Shown piece after piece: positions 44,583-54,087 of a DNA stretch of 64,000 nucleotides (position 1 is the stretch's first letter; each line of letters starts with the position of its first letter). The position numbers and the translations under genes were made by a program. The DNA is from Chitinophagaceae bacterium (GTDB lineage Bacteria > Bacteroidota > Bacteroidia > Chitinophagales > Chitinophagaceae), in contig JADJKL010000002.1 in the NCBI GenBank assembly GCA_016706055.1, positions 1 through 64,000 on the forward strand, written 5' to 3'. Under the pieces are notes generated by a model. The model searched no databases. It was not told the DNA's origin and was given only the letters and a program-made list of their open reading frames with translations.

Positions 44583-47156
44583 TTATTTCTTCTTCTTAGG
44601 CGCCGCTTTCTTCTTCGTAGCCGCCTTTTTCTTCGCCGGTGCCTTCTTCGTCTTCTTCGCAAATGCTCCTGGTATCTCCGCTTCAATAAATGCTTTTACA
44701 TCTTCCAATGTAAATGCAGCTGCTTCTTCTGGTGTGTAACGGGTATCATCTTTCTTCTTGGGTAAGCGGATCTTCTTTTTACCAAACTTAATAATAGGAG
44801 CCCAGCGATCATTCTCTACAGAAATACTTTCTTCTTCCCAACGGTGAATATATCTGTTCTCTTCTTTTTTTACTTTGGCAGCAATCAGTTCATCCATTTC
44901 TGCCTGGGTCAGGGTATCAAATTTATATCTTGCAGGTACATTAATAAACATACCGTCCCATTTTATATAAGGACCAAATCTACCTTTACCTTTTATAATT
45001 GGCTTTTGATCATATGTACCAACCGGCGCATCTGCAATTTGTTTTTGTTTAATATGTTCAACAGCCGTATCAAAATCTACTGTTTGTAAATCTGTACCTC
45101 TTGGTAGTGAAACGAATTCATCACCCCATTTTACATAAGGACCAAAACGACCCACATTCACCGATACTTCTTTTTCTTCATACAATCCCATGCTGCCCTG
45201 TGCACCAAACAAGTTCATCGCTTCTTCAAATGTGATTGTTTCAATGCTTTGTCCAGTAGGTACTTTGGCAAATCTTGGTTTCTCTTCATCATCCGCCACT
45301 CCAATTTGTATCATGGCGCCATATCTTCCCATTCTGGCTACCACAGGTTTACCACTTTCCGGATCTACCCCTAATTCTCTTTCACCTTTTATACGTTCTG
45401 CATTTTCAATAGTGTTGTCAACATCTTTTTTAAATGGCAGGTAGAAATCATCAATCATTTTGTTCCACTTCATCTTGCCTTCGGCCACTTCGTCAAACTC
45501 ACCTTCAATTTTTGCAGTGAAACCATAATCCATAATGTCGTCGAAATACTGTTTCAAAAAGTCAGTAACAACTAAACCAAGATCAGATGGAAACAGTTTT
45601 GATTTTTCTGCACCGGTATTTTCCCTGCTCCATTACCTTGCTCACATTATCTTTCAGCAATTTGTAAACTCTAAAGTCTCTTCGTGTTCCTTCCTTATCT
45701 CTTTTTCTACATAACCTCTTTTTAATACGGTAGAAATAGTAGGTGCATAGGTAGAAGGTCTTCCAATTCCTAACTCTTCTAGTTTTTTTACCAATGATGC
45801 TTCTGTATATCTTGCTGGCGGACGACTAAATCGTTCCGTAGCTTTCATTTCTTTCAATGGCAATTGCTGCCCAACCGTTAATGGCGGCAACATTCCTTCG
45901 TTCGCATCTTCTTCCAGTTCATCCTCATCTTTATCTTCTCTGTACACTTTTAAAAAACCGTCAAACTTCAAAACTTCGCCGGATGCTGTTAATTCTTCTT
46001 TATTAGTAGAGATGGAAATTTTCGCAGTTGTCTTTTCCAATTCTGCATCTGCCATTTGGCTGGCCATTGTTCTTTTCCAAATCAGTTCATACAATTTTGC
46101 CCATTCAGCTTCCTGTATAGATGGATTGCTTGCATAAGTTGGTCGTATTGCTTCGTGGGCTTCCTGTGCATTTTCATTCTTGTTCTTATACTTACGAAAC
46201 TGGTGATATTTATCACCATACATACCTTTCACCGTATTTGTAATATCACCCAATGCCGTATTACTTAAGTTCACACTATCCGTACGCATATAAGTTATGT
46301 ATCCATTCTCATACAACTTTTGTGCAATCTGCATGGTACGGGCAACACCATAGCCTAATTTTCTAGATGCTTCTTGTTGCAAAGTAGAAGTAGTAAACGG
46401 CGGGGCAGGAGTTCTTTTGCCCGGTTTCACTTGTATATCATTTACTTTATAATCGGCACCGATACAGCTTTTCAAAAATGCTTCTGCATCATCTGCCTTA
46501 CTTTGTTTTTTACCTTCCGCAGAAAAAGTTACTGTCTTATCAGAAACATCCTTCGCCGTAAATAAACCTTCAATCTTAAAAGTACTTACAGCAGTAAAAG
46601 CATTAATCTCTCTTTCCCTTTCAGCAATAATTCGTACCGCCACACTTTGCACACGGCCTGCACTCAGGTTATTCCGCATACTCATTTTGCGCCAGAGAAT
46701 TGGGCTAAGCTCAAAACCCACAATCCTGTCCAATATTCTCCTTGCTTGCTGAGCCATCACCAAATTCATATCAAGTGTACGAGGATTTTCTACCGCAGCT
46801 TTAATGGCAGGTTTAGTAATTTCATGAAAAACGATTCGCTTAGTAGTTTTTGGATCAAGACCCAGCACTTCACACAAATGCCAGCTAATAGCTTCACCCT
46901 CACGGTCTTCATCCGTTGCCAGCCACACTTCCTGACTTTTGCTTGCCAGTTTTTTCAGGTCGGCAACTACCTTTTCTTTATCAGGAGATATAATATAAGT
47001 AGGTTCAAAATTTTTCTCCAGATCAATGCCCATTCCGGCTTTCTGCAGGTCACGGATATGGCCAAAACAGCTCTTCACCTGGAAATCACTCCCTAGGATT
47101 TTCTCGATCGTTTTCGCTTTCGCCGGACTCTCAACTATCAGTAAATTCTTTGCCAT
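44583..47156 (-). CDS. topA: DNA topoisomerase I, interrupted by two indels
   Basis: TopA relaxes negative supercoils. The N-terminal TOPRIM has LLIVESPAKAKTIEK and TDEDREGE (82-88); the active Tyr289 is in YITYMRTDS. The first frame stops at 45654. One missing base near 45667 and one extra base in the CCC at 45633-45635 close the gap (YKLLKDNV, then QENTGAEKSK), after which the frame from 45557 follows in phase; the repaired gene is 857 codons plus stop. The C-terminus has three or more GRxGxxxxxG topoisomerase repeats (MGRYGAMIQIG, VGRFGPYVKWG) and ends in a Lys/Ala-rich tail like histone H1. Confidence 0.94.
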
Positions 47157-47365
47157 ATAGGATATAATATTATGTATTACAACTGCTTTTCAGCCGCCGC
47201 AAGTTAGGACAAGAATAATAAAAAATTATTTAACCCAACAATTTGTTCTTTGGGCATCGTTCTTTGCGACGCTCCGTTCAGGTTTCTGTTCGCTGTTGAG
47301 CAAGAGGGAAATACAGCTTAAAAGCTATTATTTTGAAGGAAGAAAATAATTTAGCAAAAATCTTA

Positions 47366-48070
47366 TTAAAGCCGGCTTTTGAAGAACTCAGCAATCCTTT
47401 CAGCCCATCTTTTATATTCTTTACCAGAAGGATGTAAACCATCAGCAGCAAATAAGGAATTGTCATTCGCCGCTTCCCTCGTCCATGGAGTGATATCTAT
47501 ATAATGTATAGTATATTTTTCAGTAATTTCTTTGGCGGCAGCATTATAAGCATCAATTTCTTTGGCAATTTTGTTCCTGTCCCTGCCTTTTGCAAACGGA
47601 GTAACTCCCCAATCGGGTATTGAAACAACCACAACATGATTAGCTTTATTTCCCGCAAACCGAATTGCTTTCTTCAACAGTTCTTCAAATTCAGGTTTGT
47701 AGTTTTCAACTGTTCTTCCTCTATATTGATTATTTACGCCAATCAATAGTGAAACAAAATCATAGGATGCTTGTAAAGGCTCAGTTTTATCAGCAGCAAT
47801 AATTCCTTTTTCCAGTTCATCCGTTGTCCAACCTGTTTTTGCAATAATTCTTGGTTCAGTAAAATCAGAAAAATTTTTTTTCATCAAACTATACACCTGA
47901 TTCGGGAAATTATCTTTTCCCGGAACCTGTTCTCCGATTGTATAAGAATCGCCAATGGCCAAGTAAGTAATTGCTGATTTATTGTCCGTTTTATCCATTG
48001 TCGGCATTGTCTTATTGGAACAAGATAAAATATTAATCAATAAAAATAATATTGCTACTAAATGGTTCAT
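47366..48070 (-). CDS. SGNH/GDSL-family hydrolase lipoprotein
   Basis: A 234-residue esterase-like lipoprotein. Lipobox LSC at Cys17. The catalytic Ser42 is in AIGDSYT, Asn/Gly blocks follow (LLIGVNNQYRG) and the Asp-His pair in DGLHPSG. It likely cleaves acyl or acetyl esters at the cell surface. The ATG overlaps the TGA of the preceding alpha/beta hydrolase (ATGA), so the two are translationally coupled. Confidence 0.92.
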   Translation of the reverse strand: MNHLVAILFLLINILSCSNKTMPTMDKTDNKSAITYLAIGDSYTIGEQVPGKDNFPNQVYSLMKKNFSDFTEPRIIAKTGWTTDELEKGIIAADKTEPLQASYDFVSLLIGVNNQYRGRTVENYKPEFEELLKKAIRFAGNKANHVVVVSIPDWGVTPFAKGRDRNKIAKEIDAYNAAAKEITEKYTIHYIDITPWTREAANDNSLFAADGLHPSGKEYKRWAERIAEFFKSRL

Positions 48071-48919
48071 AAAAATTCAACAATGGCTTTAACTACTTTG
48101 TTATCTCTGTAAATGCGGCGATGTCCTAATCCTTTTGTAATTACGAATTCAACGTTGGGATAGTTTGCTTCTTTCACCTGCCATTGCATCACTAAGCGGT
48201 GTTACATCATCATCATCATCATGAAACCAAAGTACATTGGCCTTGATGTTCTTTATTGCTCTGGCAATAGAATACCAATCAGAATGGACACCTCCTTTCT
48301 CTACAATAATTTTTTCAAAATCTTCTCTGATGTCAGGGCTTAATTTCAAGAATGAAAAGAAAGTATTAATAGCTGTACTTGTTTCTGATGCAGGAGCTAT
48401 TAATGCTAATCTGTAATTGTCATCATGATTAATTTCTTCTAATGCCAAAGAAACGGCCAGACCTCCAAACGAATGTGCCATATAAGATTGAACAGGACCA
48501 AATTTCTTATGTATCTCTTTGATCATTTTTGAATAAAGCGGTAGCGTAATTTGCTTACCATCACTTCTGCCATTTGCAGGCGCATCAAAAGCCAACACTT
48601 CATAACCTTTGCTTACAAGCGGCTTAACATAGCGGTCAAAATTGGTAACAGATGATTCATAACCATGTAGAATTAGTACTTTTCTTTCTGCCGGGTGATT
48701 AAATCTCCATCCACGGACAATAATTCCATCAACTTTTAACTGAAGTTTTTCAGCAGTTTCAAAAATCTTCGGCAGTTTCTTCTTATTTCGTATTTGTGGA
48801 GTGCAAAAAAGTTCAAAAGCTTTTTCTGCTGCCTTCCGCTTTGAAATAGAAGTCAATATTTTAAACTTCGTTCTGTAATATTTTATTGCCAGCCGTTGTG
48901 TAGTCTTCAGTTTTGCCAT
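48067..48919 (-). CDS. Alpha/beta hydrolase, C-terminus restored by one frameshift correction
   Basis: A serine hydrolase. HGYESS is the oxyanion region and AHSFGG holds the nucleophile Ser150 (MAHSFGGLAV). Asp in FHDDDDDVTPL is a likely triad member. The open frame stops at 48149, but removing one extra base near 48177 lets it continue NYPNVEFVITKGLGHRR (with His in GLGH) to a TGA at 48067; that is exactly 283 codons plus stop. The ATG at 48919 is chosen over an upstream TTG at 48949. Coupled to the SGNH hydrolase. Confidence 0.85.
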
Positions 48920-48970
48920 CCTGTTTGCATTCTTTAATGTAATTTGCAAATCTATTCAATCATTATTTAA

Positions 48971-49732
48971 ATGGACATTGTAATCATCGGTTCTGGAAAT
49001 GTAGCTGCTGTGCTGGGAAGAAAATTTAAACTGGCAGGTCATAATATAGTGCAGATTTACAGCCGCAATGCTTCAGCAGCATCTGAGTTGGCCTATGAAT
49101 GGGATACAGAATCTACGAATTACAAAACGATGATTAGTCCCAATGCTGAGTTATATCTGATTGCTGTTAATGATGATTCAATAAGCGATGTGATAAAAGA
49201 TTTACGTTTGCCGGAAAAAGTAGTAGTGCATACTGCAGCCTCAGTTCCCAAAGAAATTTTACAGCCGGTAAGCAATCATTACGGCGTTTTCTATCCGTTG
49301 CAAAGTCTGCGTAAGGAAATGACAGCAATCCCAGACGCTCCAATTTTTATAGATGCCAATGATGAAAAAACAAAAACTTTGTTAGAGAAGCTTGCACATT
49401 CTATCGCTGATGAAAAAGTAATTCTGGCAAGTGATGATGCAAGATTGAAATTACATGTGGCAGCAGTTGTAGTAAGTAATTTTGTAAATCATTTGTATGT
49501 TCTTGCCCAAGATTATTGCAAAAAAGAAGGACTCGATTTTAAACAATTATTACCCTTGATTGAGGAAACGGCAACAAGGCTGAAAGACGATTCGCCAAAA
49601 GATCTGCAAACAGGCCCCGCAATCCGCCACGATAGTGATTCTATTCACAAACATCTGGATTTATTAAAAGATCATCCTCAATTGAAAAACCTTTATGTTT
49701 TGTTGACAGAAAGTATTCAGCAAAGCAAATAA
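48971..49732 (+). CDS. Rossmann-fold plus DUF2520 protein
   Basis: A 253-residue NAD(P)-binding protein. The N-terminal GSGNVAAVLG (7-16) binds a dinucleotide and HTAASVP.EIL follows; the C-terminal DUF2520 helical domain (VAAVVVSNFVNHLY, LLPLIEETATRL, TGPAIRHD) resembles ketol/F420-dependent dehydrogenases. Substrate unknown. It is the first gene of a + strand cluster that continues to DUF2851. Confidence 0.88.
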   Translation: MDIVIIGSGNVAAVLGRKFKLAGHNIVQIYSRNASAASELAYEWDTESTNYKTMISPNAELYLIAVNDDSISDVIKDLRLPEKVVVHTAASVPKEILQPVSNHYGVFYPLQSLRKEMTAIPDAPIFIDANDEKTKTLLEKLAHSIADEKVILASDDARLKLHVAAVVVSNFVNHLYVLAQDYCKKEGLDFKQLLPLIEETATRLKDDSPKDLQTGPAIRHDSDSIHKHLDLLKDHPQLKNLYVLLTESIQQSK

Positions 49733-49794
49733 TTGCAGCAATTCCCCATTCTCTACTTTTCCCAAACAAGTAAATATATTCCTTGTTTAACCGT

Positions 49795-49802
49795 TATTTT
49801 TG
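49795..49802 (+). promoter_or_regulatory. -7 box TATTTTTG before the ferredoxin gene
   Basis: A perfect TAnnTTTG. Transcription would start near 49808, so the transcript begins with the hairpin at 49809. Confidence 0.6.
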
Positions 49803-49808
49803 CGGCAA

Positions 49809-49835
49809 TCCACCTTCGCATGGAGCTTCGGTGGA
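49809..49835 (+). promoter_or_regulatory. Leader hairpin of the ferredoxin mRNA
   Basis: TCCACC pairs with GGTGGA around a 15-base loop containing TTCGCATGGAG. It starts at the predicted transcript 5' end, 50 bases before the ATG. It could stabilise the RNA. Confidence 0.4.
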
Positions 49836-49857
49836 CAAGGAAACGAAAAATCAACAG

Positions 49858-50193
49858 ATGTACACAGTTAAAATTAAATTCGAACAGAAAGGATTAGAAC
49901 CGGTAATATTGGAGAATATAGAAGCAGGTCAAACCTTGTTGGAAATAGCATTGAAGAACGATATTGAATTGCATCATAATTGCGGTGGCGTTTGTGCTTG
50001 CACTACTTGTCATTTGTATATTGAAAAAGGAATGGATTATATAGACGAGATTACTGATAAAGAAGAAGACTTTATCGATAGAGCTGTTAATCCAAGATTG
50101 AATTCAAGATTGGGATGTCAGTCGTTGCTGAACGATGGAGGTGGTGAGATTGAAGTGATTTTGCCAGATCAAACACAATTTTTAGGAGAATAA
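49858..50193 (+). CDS. 2Fe-2S ferredoxin (adrenodoxin type)
   Basis: A 111-residue electron-transfer protein. Starting at ATG 49858, the cluster ligands are Cys42, 48, 51 and 87 (C.GGVCACTTC, GCQSL), the adrenodoxin-type C-x5-C-x2-C-xn-C pattern. It likely supports Fe-S cluster assembly or a related reductase. The neighbouring IscX-like gene 75 bases downstream strengthens this. An in-frame upstream codon at 49783 would lie across the promoter and is rejected. Confidence 0.92.
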   Translation: MYTVKIKFEQKGLEPVILENIEAGQTLLEIALKNDIELHHNCGGVCACTTCHLYIEKGMDYIDEITDKEEDFIDRAVNPRLNSRLGCQSLLNDGGGEIEVILPDQTQFLGE

Positions 50194-50204
50194 ATTTTTA
50201 ATAA

Positions 50205-50266
50205 GAGGTCAGATGTAAGAAGTCTGAGATCTGACCTCCGATATCATTCCTCAGACTTCTTTTTTA
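50205..50266 (+). promoter_or_regulatory. Two overlapping alternative hairpins before iscX
   Basis: Hairpin A: GAGGTCAGAT (50205-50214) with ATCTGACCTC (50229-50238). Hairpin B: AGAAGTCTGAG (50218-50228) with CTCAGACTTCT (50250-50260), followed by T6. The first arm of B lies in the loop of A, so both cannot easily form together. B looks like a terminator abutting the iscX ATG. Confidence 0.65.
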
Positions 50267-50268
50267 TT

Positions 50269-50508
50269 ATGGCTCATTTTGAACCGCCGATAAACTGGCC
50301 CGATCATGAAGATATTGCACAGAAACTGTATGAACGTTTTGGCGATGAATTCAATGAAGGAAAAATATATCGTATTCGCTTTACTGATTTATTAACCTGG
50401 ATTTTGGAAATTCCCGGCTTTGAAGGAACTAAAGAACAAAGTTCTGAAGGTCACTTGGAAATGATCCAAAGTTCATGGGTGTACGAATGGAGAGATAATC
50501 AGAAATAA
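50269..50508 (+). CDS. iscX: Fe-S cluster assembly protein IscX
   Basis: A 79-residue acidic protein matching IscX: NWPDHEDIAQKLYERF at the start, RIRFTDLLTWILEIPGF in the middle and the WVYEWRDNQ end. IscX binds the cysteine desulphurase and tunes Fe-S cluster formation. It follows a 2Fe-2S ferredoxin, consistent with this role. The gene begins immediately after a possible attenuator. Confidence 0.88.
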   Translation: MAHFEPPINWPDHEDIAQKLYERFGDEFNEGKIYRIRFTDLLTWILEIPGFEGTKEQSSEGHLEMIQSSWVYEWRDNQK

Positions 50509-50524
50509 TTTCCAACTTTACTGC

Positions 50525-51046
50525 ATGAATGTTCTCAAACTCTTTAAGAAAATCACCACTTTTATTTTTGATGTGGATGGTGTACTCACTGACGGTACCG
50601 TGTTGGTATTGGAAAACGGTTTGCAGGCACGGCGTATGAGTATAAAGGATGGGTTTGCATTGCAGATGGCTGCAAAAAAAGGTTATAGAGTTTTAATAGT
50701 CTCAGGCGGAAATTCTCCGCAGGTAGCAGGTCGTTTGGAAAAGCTCGGCATTACTGATGTGCATATGTCTGTAGAAGATAAAAAGGAGATGGTTGCTAAA
50801 TATATTTCTGAAAACAAATTGAAAAAGGAAGAAGTCCTTTTTATGGGTGATGATTTGCCAGATCTTCCTGTTATGTCAATTGTCGGTTTGCCTTGTTGTC
50901 CGGCAGATGCAGTTGCAGAAATAAAAGATGCAGTCCAATATATTTCACCAATCAATGGTGGCTTTGCTTGTGTGCGGGATGTAATTGAAAAAGTACTGAA
51001 GCTGAATGATAAGTGGGATTATAGTGTTGATGTTGTATCCAGGTAA
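50525..51046 (+). CDS. kdsC: 3-deoxy-D-manno-octulosonate 8-phosphate phosphatase (KdsC type)
   Basis: A 173-residue cap-less HAD phosphatase that makes Kdo from its 8-phosphate for lipopolysaccharide. The nucleophile Asp16 and acid/base Asp18 are in IFDVDGVLTDG, SGGNSPQV is motif II, K of EDKKEM motif III, and GDDLPDLPVM motif IV. It starts 16 bases after iscX. The next gene (UbiA) lies 96 bases on, across a palindromic repeat. Confidence 0.9.
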   Translation: MNVLKLFKKITTFIFDVDGVLTDGTVLVLENGLQARRMSIKDGFALQMAAKKGYRVLIVSGGNSPQVAGRLEKLGITDVHMSVEDKKEMVAKYISENKLKKEEVLFMGDDLPDLPVMSIVGLPCCPADAVAEIKDAVQYISPINGGFACVRDVIEKVLKLNDKWDYSVDVVSR

Positions 51047-51064
51047 TCGGAACTCTGTTCCGAT
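51046..51064. repeat. Isolated copy of a GGAAC-type mini-palindrome
   Basis: ATCGGAAC TCT GTTCCGAT: perfect 8-bp arms around a 3-base loop, starting on the last base of the kdsC stop. It shares its core with the hairpins in the DUF2851 gene at 53034-53050. Confidence 0.75.
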
Positions 51065-51142
51065 AAAGTACTGAAAAGCCGCAACCGCTAATTTTTGTTT
51101 TTTAATAGACCACCTAATTGTATCTTCCCCTAAATTTTATTA

Positions 51143-52075
51143 ATGAGATTGATTGCAGCCTTTTTTAAGCTGGTGCGGATGCCCAATCTCTTCTTTATGG
51201 CATTAACGCAGGTGCTTTTTCAATTCTGCATTTATCATACTTTATATAAGGATGCTGTTCCTGCAGATGATTTTTACAGATTTATACTAATTGTTTTTGC
51301 TTCTCTTTTTATTGCTGCTGCTGGCTATATCATCAACGACTATTTTGATATTAATATTGACGAAGTAAACAAACCTGAAAAAATGGTTGTTGATAAAGTC
51401 ATAAAGCGTCGTTGGGCAATTGCCTGGCATTTTATGCTAAGTACAACTGGCGTTTTACTTACAATAATAGCTTTGCCATTCTGGCAAAAATGGTATCTGA
51501 TATTGGCAAATGTTCTTTGTGTTGTACTGCTCTGGTTGTATTCCACCAATTTCAAAAAGAGTTTGTTGACAGGCAATATTGTTATTTCCCTATTAACTGC
51601 CTGGACAATACTAATTATCTTTTTTGCTAAGTTTAATCTTACTGATGCAGTTGGTGCAGGGAACGGCAGTAACTATAAATTTTTCCGGCTGGCCATTTTA
51701 TATGCAGGCTTTGCTTTCATAATTTCATTAATAAGAGAAGCAATAAAAGATATGCAGGATATGGCAGGTGATTCAAAATACGGCTGCCGCACCATGCCAA
51801 TTGTTTGGGGAGTAAATGCAACGAAAGTTTATGTAGCAGTTTGGCTGATTGTATTAATTGCAGCAGTAGGAATCTTACAAGTGTATGTTCTGCTGTTCAA
51901 ATGGTGGTTATTGATTGCATATTGTGTCCCAGCTATTATTTTCCCGTTGATTGCACTTTTAATAAGGTTGAGAAAAAGTACAAGCTCAGGGGATTTTAAA
52001 AAACTGAGTTCACTTACAAAAGTGATCATGTTTACAGGAATTCTTTCCATGGCATTTTTTTATTTTTACTTATGA
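51143..52075 (+). CDS. UbiA-family prenyltransferase
   Basis: A 310-residue integral membrane enzyme that attaches a polyprenyl chain to an acceptor. The two Asp-rich motifs are NDYFDINID (65-73) and DMQDMAGDSKYGCRT, with about eight hydrophobic segments. In Bacteroidota this locus is often labelled geranylgeranylglycerol-phosphate synthase-like, but the acceptor cannot be read from sequence. The stop overlaps the start of maf (ATGA). Confidence 0.9.
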   Translation: MRLIAAFFKLVRMPNLFFMALTQVLFQFCIYHTLYKDAVPADDFYRFILIVFASLFIAAAGYIINDYFDINIDEVNKPEKMVVDKVIKRRWAIAWHFMLSTTGVLLTIIALPFWQKWYLILANVLCVVLLWLYSTNFKKSLLTGNIVISLLTAWTILIIFFAKFNLTDAVGAGNGSNYKFFRLAILYAGFAFIISLIREAIKDMQDMAGDSKYGCRTMPIVWGVNATKVYVAVWLIVLIAAVGILQVYVLLFKWWLLIAYCVPAIIFPLIALLIRLRKSTSSGDFKKLSSLTKVIMFTGILSMAFFYFYL

Positions 52076-52635
52076 GCAAAATTATTCTCGCATCACAATC
52101 ACCAAGAAGAAAACAATTACTGGAATGGGCAGAAGTCCCTTTTGAAATTGATGTAAGCGAAACAGATGAACGGTTTCCTCCAAATCTTTCAATGGATGAT
52201 GTTGCTATTTATATTGCCAGAAATAAGGCATTGGCTGTACAACAAAAAAGAAATTCGGATGAAGTTATTTTAGCAGCCGACACAATTGTGGTGTTGGGCG
52301 ATAATATTATTGGCAAACCGGTTCATCGGGAAGATGCTGTAAGTATTTTACTGGCATTATCAGGCGAAAAACATAAAGTGATTACTGGTGTAGTAATCAG
52401 AAGAGGCGAGGAGGAAATTGCATTTGCAGATGCTACAGAAGTTGAGTTTCATACTGTATCCGTAAAAGAAATCGAATTTTACGTTGATAAATACAAGCCT
52501 TACGATAAGGCAGGTGCCTATGCTATTCAAGAATGGATCGGTGTAGTGGGTATCAAATCTATCAATGGAGATTTTTATAATGTGATGGGATTGCCGGTTA
52601 GCCGTGTAGTACGAGAGTTGAAGAAGTTTACCTAG
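52072..52635 (+). CDS. Maf-like nucleotide pyrophosphatase
   Basis: A 187-residue enzyme that removes non-canonical nucleoside triphosphates such as modified dTTP/UTP. SQSPRRKQLL is the N-terminal signature, with DTIVVLGDNIIGKP and the later DKAGAYAIQ completing the fold. It is translationally coupled to the UbiA gene (ATGA overlap). The UbiA-Maf pairing is common in Bacteroidota. Confidence 0.93.
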   Translation: MSKIILASQSPRRKQLLEWAEVPFEIDVSETDERFPPNLSMDDVAIYIARNKALAVQQKRNSDEVILAADTIVVLGDNIIGKPVHREDAVSILLALSGEKHKVITGVVIRRGEEEIAFADATEVEFHTVSVKEIEFYVDKYKPYDKAGAYAIQEWIGVVGIKSINGDFYNVMGLPVSRVVRELKKFT

Positions 52636-52715
52636 GCTTTAAGAATTTACCTGAAAGTAGTATTGTTTATGTATTACTCCTTTAATAACTTGAGGATTCA
52701 ATAAATTAGTTTGCA

Positions 52716-54077
52716 ATGACAGAAAAGCTATTGCAATTCATCTGGCAATTTCAATACTTCAACAAATCTGAATTAGAAACAATTGATGAAGAAAAAGTTC
52801 AGATACAATTTGCTGGGCAATTAAATTCTAATCAAGGCCCTGATTTCTCCGATGCAAAAATTGTAATAGGTAAAACAATCTGGGCAGGAACCGTTGAATT
52901 ACATATCAAAACTTCCGACTGGAATAAACATAATCATCAAACAGATAAGAATTATAAAAATGTCATTCTGCATGTTGTTTGGGAAGATGACGGTGGCCGG
53001 AACAGTATCCGAAACTCCGTTTCGGAAAAGAGAACGGAACAGAGTTCCGTTGACCAGACCGGAAGCCTGAACTCTGTTCAGGCAAGAACGGAACAGAATT
53101 CCGTCGAGCATATTCCTGTACTGGAATTAAAAGGAAGAGTTTCGAAAATATTATTACAACGATATGAAGAATTGATGAATTCAAATTCTTTTATTCCTTG
53201 CGAAAAAAGTATCAATACAGTTAAAGAAATAACTTGGAAAAGCTGGAAGGACAGATTGCTAGTGGAAAGGTTAGTCAGGAAATCTCAAACAGTTGAAATA
53301 TTTCTTAATCAAAACAACTTTCATTGGGAAGAAACATTCTGGTGGTTGCTTGCAAAAAACTTTGGAATAAAAGTAAATGCAGATGCATTTGAAGCGATAG
53401 CCAGATCAATCTCGATTAATATACTGGCAAAACATAAAACACAGATTCATCAGTTAGAAGCATTGTTACTTGGACAAGCTGGTTTGTTAGACGAAAAATT
53501 TACAGACGATTATCCGCTGATGCTACAAAAAGAATATAAGTTCTATAAAAGTAAATACAACCTCAAACCAATTAGCCTGCCTGTATTTTTTCTGCGGATG
53601 AGGCCGGGAAACTTTCCCACTATTCGTTTGGCGCAACTGGCAATGCTGGTTCAAAATTCGGCTCATTTGTTTTCTAAAATTAAAGAAGCAGATGCTGTAA
53701 AAGATGTTAAAGCATGGCTGGATGTAACAGCCAATGATTACTGGCATTATCGTTACAAATTTGATGAAGAGTCTGCTTACAGAAAGAAAAAATTGGGTGC
53801 TGCAATGATTTATAATATTATCATCAACACCGTTTGCCCGGTTTTATTTGCTTATGGTAATTATCATGATGAAAATAAATTCAAAGAGAAAGCCTTAAAA
53901 TGGCTGGAGCAAACTTCAGCAGAGAAAAACAATATCACTAAAGGATTTCAACTATTAGGAATTGAAAACAAGACCGCCTTTGATTCACAGGGATTGATTG
54001 AATTGAAAAATGAATACTGTAACAAGAAAAGATGTTTGGAATGTGGGGTAGGGAATGCGATTTTGAAAAATGACTAA
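52716..54077 (+). CDS. DUF2851-family protein with a repeat-derived insert
   Basis: A 453-residue soluble protein. N-terminal blocks LLQFIWQFQYFN, NQGPDFSDAKI and GTVELHIKTSDW are family hallmarks, as is LPVFFLRMRPGNFPTIRLAQLA. Between HVVWEDDG and VLELKG, residues about 92-130 are a low-complexity Asn/Ser/Glu/Gln/Arg insert (SVSEKRTEQSSVDQ and similar) encoded by four small palindromes. The reading frame stays open through them. No function is known. Its end is near the convergent barstar gene. Confidence 0.85.
   Translation: MTEKLLQFIWQFQYFNKSELETIDEEKVQIQFAGQLNSNQGPDFSDAKIVIGKTIWAGTVELHIKTSDWNKHNHQTDKNYKNVILHVVWEDDGGRNSIRNSVSEKRTEQSSVDQTGSLNSVQARTEQNSVEHIPVLELKGRVSKILLQRYEELMNSNSFIPCEKSINTVKEITWKSWKDRLLVERLVRKSQTVEIFLNQNNFHWEETFWWLLAKNFGIKVNADAFEAIARSISINILAKHKTQIHQLEALLLGQAGLLDEKFTDDYPLMLQKEYKFYKSKYNLKPISLPVFFLRMRPGNFPTIRLAQLAMLVQNSAHLFSKIKEADAVKDVKAWLDVTANDYWHYRYKFDEESAYRKKKLGAAMIYNIIINTVCPVLFAYGNYHDENKFKEKALKWLEQTSAEKNNITKGFQLLGIENKTAFDSQGLIELKNEYCNKKRCLECGVGNAILKND
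53009..53104. repeat. Four mini-hairpins in tandem within the DUF2851 gene
   Basis: Palindromes with 3-base loops: CCGAAAC/GTTTCGG at 53009-53025, ACGGAAC/GTTCCGT at 53034-53050, GCCTGAAC/GTTCAGGC at 53065-53083 and ACGGAAC/ATTCCGT (one mismatch) at 53088-53104. Loops are TCC, AGA, TCT and AGA. A fifth copy lies at 51046. Confidence 0.85.
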
Positions 54078-54087
54078 TTATAATGAA

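Noticed and set aside
47157..47365. Further copy of the GGAAC-type palindrome near topA
   Set aside because: CTCCGTTCAGG at about 47271 is similar to one arm, but no matching second arm with a short loop is present.
53009..53104. Terminator or insertion sequence end within DUF2851
   Set aside because: There is no T-tract, and the reading frame passes through the palindromes without a stop; no transposase is linked.
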